A stretch of 64,000 nucleotides of DNA, from assembly GCF_003952505.1 (NCBI RefSeq), contig NZ_CP034450.1, positions 5,973,001 to 6,037,000 of the forward strand, given 5' to 3'. Every line of letters starts with the position of its first letter. Position 1 is the first letter of the stretch. A program made the position numbers and the translations under genes. The notes below the pieces were generated by a model, which worked only from the letters and a program-made list of their open reading frames with translations, was not told the origin of the DNA and made no database searches. Shown one piece after another: positions 56,077-64,000 of this stretch. The DNA is from Mesorhizobium sp. M4B.F.Ca.ET.058.02.1.1. GTDB taxonomy: Bacteria; Pseudomonadota; Alphaproteobacteria; Rhizobiales; Rhizobiaceae.

Positions 56077-57603
56077 TCAACCGCCCGTTTCGGCGGCCGC
56101 TCGGAAAAAATCCTCGGGGTCGTCGACCTCGGTCAGCCGCCGCTTCTCGATCGGCCAGAAGCGGTTGCCGACGGCGCGGATGAAGGCGCGGTCGTGCGAG
56201 GCGAGAACGCAGCTCGCCTGATGCGCTAGCAGTTCCGTTTCCAAGGCTTCTTGGCCATCGATGTCGAGGTGGTTGGTAGGCTCGTCGAGCAGGTAGAAAT
56301 TGGGATTGGCAAGCCTGAGCGCCAGCATCACCAGCCGCGCCTTCTGCCCGCCCGACAAGAGCCCGATCCGGCGCGCCTGCATGTCAATTGCGACGCCGGC
56401 GCCGGCGAGCAGCGAGCGGGCGCGCTGCTCGCCGATGTCGAATCTGCGCGTCACCATCGCCAGCGGCGTGTCGTCGCCGCTCATGCCCGACAGAGCCTGG
56501 TCGCTGTAGCCGAGTACCGTCGACGGCGTCACCTTCACGTTGCGCGCGCTTTCCGGCTCGGTGACGGCGTTGCGGAGCAGGGTGACGAAGCGCGACTTGC
56601 CGACGCCGTTGCGGCCGAGCAGCACGATGCGGTCGCCCTGGCAGATGTGGCGCTTGCCGGTCCGGAACAGCAGCGTGCCGTCGGGCGTTTCCACGGCCAC
56701 GTCGTCGAGCGTGATCAAGACCTTGGCGTGCGTGCCGCTGTTGGCGAGCCTGAGCGCGCCCGCCGAGCGCTCGCGATGCGCCGGCTGGGCCGCGTCTTCC
56801 AGCTTCTCCGCCCGCTGGTTGAGCTGCTTGGTCTTGACGGTTAGCAGGTCGCTGCCCGAATTGATGCCGATGTTGTTGAGCTTGGCCGCCTGGCGGCGGA
56901 GTTGCTGGGCGACCTTCATGTCGCGCTCGAACTTGCGCGCCGTCGAGGCATCGACCTCATCGAGCGCCTCGCGCGCCCGCGAATAGGGCAGCGGGAACAC
57001 CCGCGACTGCTCCGGGCGCAGGAACAGCGTGCGGTTGGTGGTGGCATCGAGGAAGGCGCGGTCGTGGCTGGCAATCACCACCGGCACCTCGCGCGGCAGT
57101 CCGATGAGCCAGTTTTCCAGCTGGCCGATTTTCGCCAGGTCGAGATGGTTGGTCGGCTCGTCGAGCAGAAGCACGTCCGGATCGGTGACCCAGACGCGGG
57201 CGATCAGCGCCAGCCTTTGCCAGCCGCCGCTGAGCGCGCGCATCGGCCGGCCGCGCATCTCTTCCGGCACGTCGAGGGAATCAAGAACGATGTCTACCCG
57301 CCACAACTCGCTATCGGCCTGCTCGGGCGACAAGGCATCGGCCACCACCTGATGGAAGCTGCGGTCGAGAAGCGTGTCGGGGACGGATTGCTCGACATGG
57401 CCGACACGCAGGCCGCGCGTGCGGGTGATGTCGCCGGAGGTGGCCTCCATTTCGCCGGTCAGGCATTTGAGCAAAGTGGATTTGCCGCGGCCGTTGGCGG
57501 CGACGATGCCGAGCCGGTCGCCCGCGCCGATGCTGAGGTCGAGGTTGGAGAAGAGCGGCGCACTCATGGTGACGCCGAGCGATTTGAGGCTGATCAGGGC
57601 CAT
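56077..57603 (-). CDS. ABC-F family ATPase
   Basis: The protein has 508 residues from ATG 57603 (MALISLKSLGVTMSAPLFSN). Two ABC domains on one chain carry Walker A GIVAANGRGKSTLLK and VLLGRNGVGKSRFVT, signatures ALSGGWQRLALIARV and LLSGGQKARLVMLAL, and Walker B LLLDEPTNHLDL / YLLDEPTNHLDID, joined by a charged P-site linker. No membrane domain, so it acts on ribosomes. A longer start (ATG 57666) is possible. Role: translation or antibiotic protection, not resolvable from sequence. Confidence 0.93.
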   Translation of the reverse strand: MALISLKSLGVTMSAPLFSNLDLSIGAGDRLGIVAANGRGKSTLLKCLTGEMEATSGDITRTRGLRVGHVEQSVPDTLLDRSFHQVVADALSPEQADSELWRVDIVLDSLDVPEEMRGRPMRALSGGWQRLALIARVWVTDPDVLLLDEPTNHLDLAKIGQLENWLIGLPREVPVVIASHDRAFLDATTNRTLFLRPEQSRVFPLPYSRAREALDEVDASTARKFERDMKVAQQLRRQAAKLNNIGINSGSDLLTVKTKQLNQRAEKLEDAAQPAHRERSAGALRLANSGTHAKVLITLDDVAVETPDGTLLFRTGKRHICQGDRIVLLGRNGVGKSRFVTLLRNAVTEPESARNVKVTPSTVLGYSDQALSGMSGDDTPLAMVTRRFDIGEQRARSLLAGAGVAIDMQARRIGLLSGGQKARLVMLALRLANPNFYLLDEPTNHLDIDGQEALETELLAHQASCVLASHDRAFIRAVGNRFWPIEKRRLTEVDDPEDFFRAAAETGG

Positions 57604-58070
57604 GTCGATTTCTCTGGTCTTGCCGGTGTCCGGCTGATGCACTTTGACGGTGCGCGGACCGGCCATCAGGCCAAGCTCAGCGGCACCACGAAGGGCAGAC
57701 CAAAAATCGAAGCGGGAAGTTCCCGGACCGTCCTGGTCAGCCCTGCAAGCAAGCTCGCAGGGCAGAAATCGGGCCACGCTGACGATGGTGATCGATAAAC
57801 ACGCAGCCCTCCTTTCGAGACGTTTGAGTGACGTGGAGCGATTACACCAAGGTGGGGATGGTAGCAAGGGAGTGCCTTTTGCACGATATCCTTGCCTTGG
57901 CGCACAACCGCAATGAAAGGAGAACTGTGATGGACTTGATCCGCACCAATGGGTCAGACGCGTTGCGCTAGCAACCTCCAGGGATATCGCTTCTTGGATA
58001 TTTTCCCTTTTGACACTATTGCTTCCTCACTCCAAGCTGGGTGCGATCTACGGAGGGCATACAGGTGGGC
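57604..58070. other. Region between ABC-F and the low-GC islet
   Basis: A 467-nt stretch. It holds a 13-codon ORF (57930-57971, MDLIRTNGSDALR) with an excellent AAAGGAGA site, which looks like the severed start of a gene. Base composition drops sharply after about 57972, the likely edge of a foreign insert. The left half should carry the ABC-F promoter. Confidence 0.5.
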
Positions 58071-58707
58071 ATGGTGCGAATCCTTTTTCTTGCGACAACT
58101 TTGCTGACTTCGCAATTCGCCAACGCTGCGGAGCAGTTGCCTTTTCCAGATTTGGACACGGAAGGCTTGCACGGCCTTAGTGTCGAAAATGCTCGACAAG
58201 ACGGAGCAGCAGGTGGAGAAGGACAAGTGCCTCGTGTTTGAAAAAACAATGAGAGCCACAATTCAACCCTATTGGCACCTCGTTGAACGACGCGAAAGCG
58301 ATCTATTGAAGAAGTATATAACAGTGGTGCAATTTCAAACATATGGTACAGTTAGCTCTTTTGTGGCCTCCGCCTTGGGGAAGGCCTGCCTCGACGGTCG
58401 CGTATTTTGCAGCCCCGGCGAGCCAACTGTGGATGCCGCCTTTTCAGCCCTCAAAAGTGACTATTACTGCTATTTGAAAAATCGAGATGTGAAATCGGAG
58501 AACCTTCGCAATTGTCTTAAAGAGGAAAAAATACGAAAGTCGCAATTGGCGAAGTACTGGGCAAACTTACCGAAGGGGAAAACAGATTGGTGTATTGGCA
58601 ACGCTTTCGGTCGGAATTTCCCTCCCTTCCAAGTGTTGTCTAGCTGCGTTGCCGACGACATCGGGATCCAATGCTTCAAGCACGCGCGTCAATGTCGGGC
58701 TGGTTAG
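58071..58707 (+). pseudogene. Secreted cysteine-rich protein, frameshifted
   Basis: ATG 58071 opens a signal peptide (MVRILFLATTLLTSQFANAA) and continues EQLPFPDLDTEGLHG, then runs into nonsense and stops at 58241. The +1 frame from about 58160 carries the remaining ~180 residues (from VSKMLDKTEQQVEKDKC to CFKHARQCRAG at 58707), with about nine cysteines. Joined, they make one plausible exported protein with a paired-cysteine, disulfide-rich body, so a frameshift near 58160-58180 is likely. Base composition is much lower in GC than all neighbours, which suggests acquisition. The family is unknown to me. Confidence 0.55.
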
Positions 58708-58732
58708 CGTGAAGTCGACAACATAAATCGAT

Positions 58733-58792
58733 GCGGCCTCTCCCCGTTTGCGAGGAGAGCCGCCGCCAGACGGGTTAGGGGCGGCGCTGATG
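58733..58792. repeat. Partial rhizobial palindromic repeat
   Basis: CTCTCCCCG and CGAGGAGAG form a hairpin, followed by a GC-rich arm (GACGGGTTAGGGGCGGCG). It resembles the repeat that hosts the IS110 element at 686-820. It lies between the pseudogene and the convergent uvrB end. Confidence 0.5.
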
Positions 58793-58806
58793 CCATGCCA
58801 CTCGGC

Positions 58807-61800
58807 CTACCGTCCCGGCCGCCCAGTCTTGCTCGGTCTCCGATTCTGGCGGCGCTCGTCGCCCGGATCTTCGTAGGAGCCGATGCCGGCGCGCTGGCGA
58901 ACGATTGGTTTAGGGGAATCGTCGCGTTCCTTCGCGCCCCCCTCTGTCCTGCCGGACATCTCCTCCACATGGGGGGAGATTGGCTTTGGTTTCGCCGGCA
59001 CTTTTCCTTCGACGGGCTTTTCGGTCCGCCGCACTGTCATCTCGTCGAGCGAGTTCTTCTTGAACAGAGGTTTGGTGGGCTCGCCGGGGATGCCGAAATC
59101 GGAGCCATGCGCTTCCTGCGCCGACTGCTTCTTGAACAGCGAGCGAGACACCGCGCCGGCCGGTGTCGGCATGTCGGTGCCGGGACCCATGTCGTCGATC
59201 GACGGCTTGGCGAAGAGCGGCTTCTTCACCGGTACGGCGCCGTCGGCGCCCATCTCGTCGAGATGCGGCTTGCGGAACATGTTGGGGCGGGCAGCCTTGG
59301 CCGCCTCTTCGGCGGCACGTGTTTCGTCGAGCCTGCGGAAACGTTCCTGTTCCTCCGCGGTACGATGTTTCGCCACGCCCTTGTTGTGCTTGCCCTTTTC
59401 GCGGCCCGAGGCCGGGCTCTGGCTTTCCACCTCGCGCGCCAGAGGATCGTCGGAGATGGCAAGCTCCATCTCGCGCAGCCGCTTGATCTCGTCGCGGACG
59501 CGAGCGGCCTTCTCGAAATCGAGATTGGCGGCGGCGTCGCGCATCTGCTTGTCGAGCGCCTCGAGATGGGTTTTCAGGTTGTTGCCCATCATCGCACCGG
59601 CATCGTCGGTGAACTGCGAGATGTCAGCGCGGACGTGGTCCTTCTCGTAGACGGAGTCGAGGATGTCGGCGATGCGCGACTTGACCGATTCCGGCGTGAT
59701 GCCGTTGGCCGCGTTCCACTCCATCTGCTTCTCGCGGCGACGGTTGGTCTCGGCCATCGCCCGCTCCATCGAGCCGGTGATCTGGTCGGCGTAGAGGATG
59801 ACCTTGCCGTCGACGTTGCGGGCGGCGCGGCCGATGGTCTGGATCAGCGAGGTTTCCGAACGGAGGAACCCTTCCTTGTCGGCATCGAGGATGGCGACGA
59901 AGCCGCATTCGGGAATGTCGAGACCCTCGCGCAGAAGGTTGATGCCAACCAGCACGTCGAAGGCCCCGAGGCGCAGGTCGCGCAGGATCTCGATGCGCTC
60001 CAGCGTGTCGATGTCGGAATGCATGTAGCGGACGCGAATGCCGTTCTCGTGCAGATATTCGGTCAAGTCCTCTGCCATGCGCTTGGTGAGCACGGTGACC
60101 AGCGTGCGGTAGCCGGCCTTGGTCGTCTCGCGGATCTCGCCGACGACGTCGTCGACCTGACTCTTGGCCGGGCGCACCTCGACCGGCGGGTCGATCAGGC
60201 CGGTCGGTCGGATGACCTGCTCGGCGAAGACGCCGCCGGATTGCTCGAGCTCCCAGCCGCCGGGCGTTGCCGAAACGGCGACGGAAAGGGGACGCATGGC
60301 GTCCCATTCCTCGAAGCGCAGCGGTCGGTTATCCATGCAGGACGGCAGGCGGAAGCCGTACTCCGCCAGCGTCGCCTTGCGGCGGAAGTCGCCGCGATAC
60401 ATGCCGCCGATCTGCGGCACGGTGACGTGGCTTTCGTCGATGAAGATCAGCGCATTGTCGGGCACATATTCGAACAGCGTCGGCGGTGGATCGCCCGGCT
60501 GGCGGCCGGTCAGATAGCGCGAATAGTTCTCTATGCCGGCGCAGGAGCCGGTCGCCTCCAGCATCTCCAGGTCGAAGCGGGTGCGCTGTTCCAGGCGCTG
60601 CGCCTCCAGCAGACGGCCAGCCTTTTCAAGCTCTTGCAGGCGATGCTTGAGCTCTTCCTTGATCGACTTGATGGCCTGATTCAAGGTCGGGCGCGGCGTC
60701 ACATAGTGCGAGTTGGCGTAGATCTTGACGCTTTTCAGCTCGCCGGTCTTCTGGCCGGTGAGCGGGTCGAATTCGGTGATCTGCTCGATCTCGTCGCCGA
60801 ACATGGAGATGCGCCAGGCGCGATCTTCCAAGTGAGCCGGGAAGATCTCGATGGTGTCACCGCGCACGCGAAAAGAGCCGCGGACGAAGTTGATGTCCTG
60901 GCGCTTGTACTGCTGGGCGACGAGATCGGCGAGCAAGGCGCGCTGGTCGAGCCGGTCGCCGATCTGCATCTGGAAGGTCATCGCCGTGTAGGTCTCGACC
61001 GAGCCGATACCGTAGATACAGGAGACCGAAGCGACGATGATGACGTCGTCGCGTTCCAAGAGCGAGCGCGTCGCCGAGTGGCGCATGCGGTCGATCTGCT
61101 CGTTGATCGAGGATTCCTTCTCGATATAGGTGTCGGTCCGGGGCACATAGGCCTCGGGCTGGTAGTAGTCGTAGTAGGAGACGAAATACTCGACGGCGTT
61201 TTCGGGGAAGAACTTCTTGAACTCGGCGTAGAGCTGGGCGGCCAACGTCTTGTTGGGCGCCAGGATCAGGGCAGGGCGCTGCGTCTCCTCGATCACCTTG
61301 GCCATGGTGAAGGTCTTGCCCGAACCGGTAACGCCGAGCAGCACCTGGGTGCGGTCGTTCTGGTCGACGCCTTCGACGAGGTCCTTGATGGCCGTCGGCT
61401 GGTCGCCGGCCGGCTCGAAATCCGACACCATCTTGATGGCGATGCCGCCTTCCGACTTTTCCGGCCGGGTAGGGCGGTGCGGCGTCCACAGCACGCCGTC
61501 CTTGTGCAGCGGATTGCCGGACTCGATCAGCGCCGATAGCGCGGCCACCGTGGCGGTGACGCCGCCGGACGAAATCGACTCGGCATCCTCCAGGCTGATG
61601 TCTAGGCCGGCGACCGGGTTGAGCCCCGCGGCCGTACGCTCCTTGGCCGACGCCGCGCCGCCCATCGAGGTGCCGCGCGCCGTGCGCCCGGGCGCGGACG
61701 AGCGTTCAGGGATCTTCTTGGGTGCTTTCGCCTTCGGCTGCTTTTCCGCCTCGCGCTCGATCTGCCCGGCCCAATCGGAAATCGAGCCGGTCAGCGGCGT

Positions 61801-61950
61801 GCCAGTAAAGTCGGCCTGCGGCGCTTCGGCAAAGCCGCCGGGCTCGAGCGACTCGGCGGCGTCGAGGAATTCGGTCAGCGGGCGCCGCTTCGGCGCGCCA
61901 CGGTCGTCCAGCGCCGGTGGCGGCGTCTTCTTGTCGGGGTGTTTGGCCAT
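58807..61950 (-). CDS. uvrB: Excinuclease ABC subunit B with N- and C-terminal extensions
   Basis: UvrB verifies DNA damage in nucleotide excision repair. The protein has 1047 residues against about 670 in E. coli. A ~170-residue low-complexity N-terminal extension precedes the normal start ([17 protein letters not shown]). Core motifs are intact: Walker [16 protein letters not shown], beta-hairpin region [24 protein letters not shown]-equivalent IFIDESHV, motif [11 protein letters not shown], and the C-terminal UVR helix pair ([20 protein letters not shown]). Beyond residue 890 lies a ~157-residue tail with five repeats of a LFKKxSxDEM-like motif. The start at 61950 follows GGGAG. No SOS box seen. 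Confidence 0.95.
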   Translation of the reverse strand: MAKHPDKKTPPPALDDRGAPKRRPLTEFLDAAESLEPGGFAEAPQADFTGTPLTGSISDWAGQIEREAEKQPKAKAPKKIPERSSAPGRTARGTSMGGAASAKERTAAGLNPVAGLDISLEDAESISSGGVTATVAALSALIESGNPLHKDGVLWTPHRPTRPEKSEGGIAIKMVSDFEPAGDQPTAIKDLVEGVDQNDRTQVLLGVTGSGKTFTMAKVIEETQRPALILAPNKTLAAQLYAEFKKFFPENAVEYFVSYYDYYQPEAYVPRTDTYIEKESSINEQIDRMRHSATRSLLERDDVIIVASVSCIYGIGSVETYTAMTFQMQIGDRLDQRALLADLVAQQYKRQDINFVRGSFRVRGDTIEIFPAHLEDRAWRISMFGDEIEQITEFDPLTGQKTGELKSVKIYANSHYVTPRPTLNQAIKSIKEELKHRLQELEKAGRLLEAQRLEQRTRFDLEMLEATGSCAGIENYSRYLTGRQPGDPPPTLFEYVPDNALIFIDESHVTVPQIGGMYRGDFRRKATLAEYGFRLPSCMDNRPLRFEEWDAMRPLSVAVSATPGGWELEQSGGVFAEQVIRPTGLIDPPVEVRPAKSQVDDVVGEIRETTKAGYRTLVTVLTKRMAEDLTEYLHENGIRVRYMHSDIDTLERIEILRDLRLGAFDVLVGINLLREGLDIPECGFVAILDADKEGFLRSETSLIQTIGRAARNVDGKVILYADQITGSMERAMAETNRRREKQMEWNAANGITPESVKSRIADILDSVYEKDHVRADISQFTDDAGAMMGNNLKTHLEALDKQMRDAAANLDFEKAARVRDEIKRLREMELAISDDPLAREVESQSPASGREKGKHNKGVAKHRTAEEQERFRRLDETRAAEEAAKAARPNMFRKPHLDEMGADGAVPVKKPLFAKPSIDDMGPGTDMPTPAGAVSRSLFKKQSAQEAHGSDFGIPGEPTKPLFKKNSLDEMTVRRTEKPVEGKVPAKPKPISPHVEEMSGRTEGGAKERDDSPKPIVRQRAGIGSYEDPGDERRQNRRPSKTGRPGR

Positions 61951-62023
61951 GGCCCGAATATGGGAGGACTCGCCCGAAATGGAAAGAGCGGAGTGACTGG
62001 GCACGCACCCGCCACCGATGCTG

Positions 62024-62041
62024 CTGACAGAAGGCTGTCAG
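62024..62041. other. Perfect 7-bp hairpin upstream of uvrB
   Basis: CTGACAG (62024-62030) and CTGTCAG (62035-62041) flank AAGG. It lies 19 nt past the stop of the leftward 416-residue gene and about 75 nt upstream of uvrB. No T-tract follows, so it may be a processing signal or operator rather than a terminator. Confidence 0.4.
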
Positions 62042-62060
62042 GAGCGATGGCGGGCCGCCC

Positions 62061-63311
62061 TCAATTGAACCATAGCGCGAAGGTCAGGAATCCGGCGCCG
62101 CCGAACTCGCGCTGGATCTGGTCGAAGTCGTCGCTGGTCAGGATTCTGCCGCTCTCGAAATAGGGCGCAATCGCCGGGCCGGTGATCGACAGCACCAGAT
62201 CGAACGTCTTCGGCTCGTCGAAGAAGCGCTTCATGTTGATGCCCTTGCCGGTGATGCGGAAATGCGGCAGCAGCACGCGGCCCTCGAGCAGGTCCTCGGC
62301 CATATCGAGCGTGGCGAGCCAGGCCGTGACCTGTTCCTCGCCGACTTCGAGGCCGGTGAGCGGGTTCGGGCCCATCTGCTTTGGACCGGGCAGCCATTCG
62401 CGGTCGTTGTCGGTCTCGGCGCGGATCGCCTTCCAGTCCTCGCGCGACAGCCGGATCATCTCCAGCAGATGGCGGCGCGCGGCCTGTCGGCGTTCCGGCT
62501 CGACCACCGGCCAGTTGACCAGATGCACCAGCGAGATGAAGTCGGCGAAGCGCCATTCGGAAGCGAAGATCGAGCCGCTCATGCCGCCGTCCGGCGGCAC
62601 GAGCACGTCCTGCAGCGGCAGTTTGGCGCGCGGGAACAGCATGTGGAACGAGCCGTCGAACATGGTCTTGAAATCATGCGCCAGCCAGAAGTCGGCCTGC
62701 GCCATCAGGAACTCGGCATAGCCTTGCAGCCAGTAACCGTCGGCGTGGTCGAAGCGGAAGGTCAGCGCCGGCGCCGGCCCGTCCGGCGCGCCGCCGCGCG
62801 ACAGCGCGGCCATGATCGCGGCGGCGCTCTCGTCCGGGGCGATGTTGCCGTCCTCGTTGAGATCGATGCCGAGACGGGTGAGGTCGATGGCCATGCCGAT
62901 ATCGGCTTCGGCCGGCACGGAACCCAGCATGGCGGCGGATTTCTGCAGCCGGTCGCGGAAGGCGACCAGTATGGCCCTGAACTCCTCGTAGGTGAGCGGC
63001 TCGGGATTGGGATTGTCCGGCACCGGCAGCCGCATCAAGGGCAGCATGAAGGATTGCGGGCTTTCGAAACCGTGGCGATGCAGGCCGCCGCCCAGGATCT
63101 CCAGGGCGGTGAAGAATTCGCCGGCGCCGGCCGCGTAGGCCGATGCTGGATCGCCGGGCGCGGCTGTCTCCAGCGCGGCCAGCGCGCTGTCGCGGTCGGC
63201 GACGGTTCTGGCCTCGAACAGGGCTGCGGGATCCGGGGCAGCGGCGCCAGGAGAGACAAGCGGCAGGAGCAAAAACAGGGCTGATGCGGCAAGGCCCGAC
63301 AATCGCTTCAT
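62061..63311 (-). CDS. Exported protein of unknown function
   Basis: The 416-residue protein has a signal peptide (MKRLSGLAASALFLLLPLVSPGAAA) and no further membrane segment. One Ca-binding-like loop is visible (GIDLNEDGNIAPDESAA), similar to an EF-hand. The rest is rich in aromatic residues (FHMLFPRAKLPLQDVLVPPD). I do not recognise a named family. It is transcribed in the same direction as uvrB, 110 nt upstream of it. Confidence 0.75.
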   Translation of the reverse strand: MKRLSGLAASALFLLLPLVSPGAAAPDPAALFEARTVADRDSALAALETAAPGDPASAYAAGAGEFFTALEILGGGLHRHGFESPQSFMLPLMRLPVPDNPNPEPLTYEEFRAILVAFRDRLQKSAAMLGSVPAEADIGMAIDLTRLGIDLNEDGNIAPDESAAAIMAALSRGGAPDGPAPALTFRFDHADGYWLQGYAEFLMAQADFWLAHDFKTMFDGSFHMLFPRAKLPLQDVLVPPDGGMSGSIFASEWRFADFISLVHLVNWPVVEPERRQAARRHLLEMIRLSREDWKAIRAETDNDREWLPGPKQMGPNPLTGLEVGEEQVTAWLATLDMAEDLLEGRVLLPHFRITGKGINMKRFFDEPKTFDLVLSITGPAIAPYFESGRILTSDDFDQIQREFGGAGFLTFALWFN

Positions 63312-63421
63312 GGTGGATCCTCCCGTCCGGTCCGGCGACAATACACGGATTTGCGGCGCTGCGCCTGCTGCTTCCTCCTGCCGGGCAGACGGTTTACACA
63401 GGGCAAACGAATGGGCATTGC

Positions 63422-64000
63422 GTGTCGAACTATCCGCTCACCTACAAATTGTCCTGGCTGCCCCGTTTCCTGCGGCCATCGCTTGGCGGCGATGCGCGGG
63501 GTTTTGCGCCACAGGCCGCGACCCTGATCGAGCCGCCGGCGCGGAAGGTGAGGCTGGCCTTCATCGGCGACATCTCGGCTGTCGCCAATCGCAGGGCACC
63601 GGAGTGCGATCCGGCCATCGCTGCACTGCTCGCTTCCGCCGACATGGTGGTCGGCAATTGCGAAAGCCCCGTCGTCGAGCGGCCGCGCGCGGTCGTGGGC
63701 ACAAGGCTCGGCACGCATCATGCGATGACGGAGCGTTTTCTTGCCGACGCCCTGGCGGCGGTCGGCATTGCGCGCGAAAAACTCGTCCTGTCGTTGGCCA
63801 ACAACCATATGCTCGACCAGGGCGTTACGGGTTTCGAGGAGACCGTTCGGGCGATGGAGCGGCTTGGCATCCGCACGATCGGCACGGCCGCGAAGGGGCC
63901 GGTCGAGCGGTTCGCGGCGGGACCGTTGACCATAGGCCTGTTCGCCTTCACGCAGTGGCGCAATGCCGATGCGGGGGTGTTCGCGAGCCGCGTGTCGATG
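63422..64000 (+). CDS. CapA-family metallophosphatase-like protein (partial)
   Basis: The gene runs off the right edge. It starts at GTG 63422 and the visible 193 codons include VRLAFIGDISAV (first metal motif GD), VVGNCESPVV (NxE motif) and SLANNHMLDQGVTGFEET (NHxxDxG motif). These are the PGA_cap/CapA signature positions seen in poly-glutamate synthesis proteins and related calcineurin-like enzymes. There is no clear signal peptide in the part seen. Confidence 0.85.
   Translation, partial: MSNYPLTYKLSWLPRFLRPSLGGDARGFAPQAATLIEPPARKVRLAFIGDISAVANRRAPECDPAIAALLASADMVVGNCESPVVERPRAVVGTRLGTHHAMTERFLADALAAVGIAREKLVLSLANNHMLDQGVTGFEETVRAMERLGIRTIGTAAKGPVERFAAGPLTIGLFAFTQWRNADAGVFASRVSM

Noticed and set aside
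58795..61539. A 914-codon plus-strand open frame opposite uvrB
   Set aside because: It is the mirror of the uvrB frame. The protein is GC-biased, rich in Arg/Leu/Gly with no domain, while the minus frame holds all UvrB motifs. The same holds for the long plus-strand frames at 2299-4146, 6904-8034 and 29258-30934.
61950..62060. LexA box before uvrB
   Set aside because: I found no GTTC-N7-GTTC pattern (the alphaproteobacterial SOS site) between 61950 and 62060. SOS control is not supported here.

Overview
The window looks like chromosomal DNA of an alphaproteobacterium of the order Hyphomicrobiales (Rhizobiales), most likely Mesorhizobium or a close relative. The basis is high GC, the petABC order, the MoxR-DUF58-DUF4159 operon, BA14K, DUF1127, DUF1344 and DUF6665 proteins, an enlarged UvrB, and rhizobial intergenic palindromic repeats. 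The genus is inferred from gene content, not from a search. Almost everything is housekeeping; there is no prophage, plasmid or CRISPR array.

Layout. 0-2 kb: clpS and a complete IS110-family element set in an intergenic palindromic repeat. 2-9 kb: leftward operon of a MoxR ATPase, a DUF58 protein and two large membrane proteins. 9-11.6 kb: DUF1285, a CoA-type Nudix hydrolase and CCA tRNA nucleotidyltransferase. 11.6-17 kb: a secreted subtilase with an outer-membrane-like partner, DUF1059, DUF1344, hemF, soxR with a SoxR box, and trmL. 16.9-22 kb: a possible leader peptide, a small ORF, two ABC exporter halves, DUF6665 and a cupin. 22.4-25.9 kb: petABC (cytochrome bc1) and apt. 26-31 kb: two MaoC proteins, CorA, YchF, Pth and L25. 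31-36.5 kb: GST, an OhrR-like regulator, a chloroperoxidase-like hydrolase, an SDR, and a fosmidomycin-resistance-type MFS pump with a divergent AraC regulator. 36.5-42.6 kb: prs, a lipoprotein, an M24-fold protein, pgeF, a MidA-like methyltransferase, lgt and ubiK. 43-50 kb: YbjN, a CsaA-like protein, a GT4 glycosyltransferase, a histidine kinase with PetR- and PetP-like regulators, ilvE and an MBL hydrolase. 50-58 kb: BA14K, two cold-shock proteins, a double-Kazal lipoprotein, a TPR-sulfotransferase, DUF1428, VOC, DUF1127 and ABC-F. 58-64 kb: a low-GC islet with a frameshifted secreted gene, uvrB, an exported unknown protein and the start of a CapA-like gene.

The most interesting signal is the IS110 element. 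Its 178-nt left non-coding end folds into a 5' hairpin and two hairpins with internal loops, the layout of an IS621-type bridge RNA. Loop strands match the sequences at the insertion site (8 of 9 on the left flank, 10 of 10 reverse-complement across the right junction) and the right end of the element (8 of 8). A perfect TTGACA lies in the right end, positioned to form a promoter with a -10-like sequence in the left end once the element is circular. Other leads are five degenerate LFKKxSxDEM-like motifs in the UvrB tail, two copies of a ~140-bp inverted-repeat element, heptamer repeats that supply the stop codons of two convergent genes, a leader ORF with mutually exclusive hairpins, and an M24-fold protein lacking the metal ligands.
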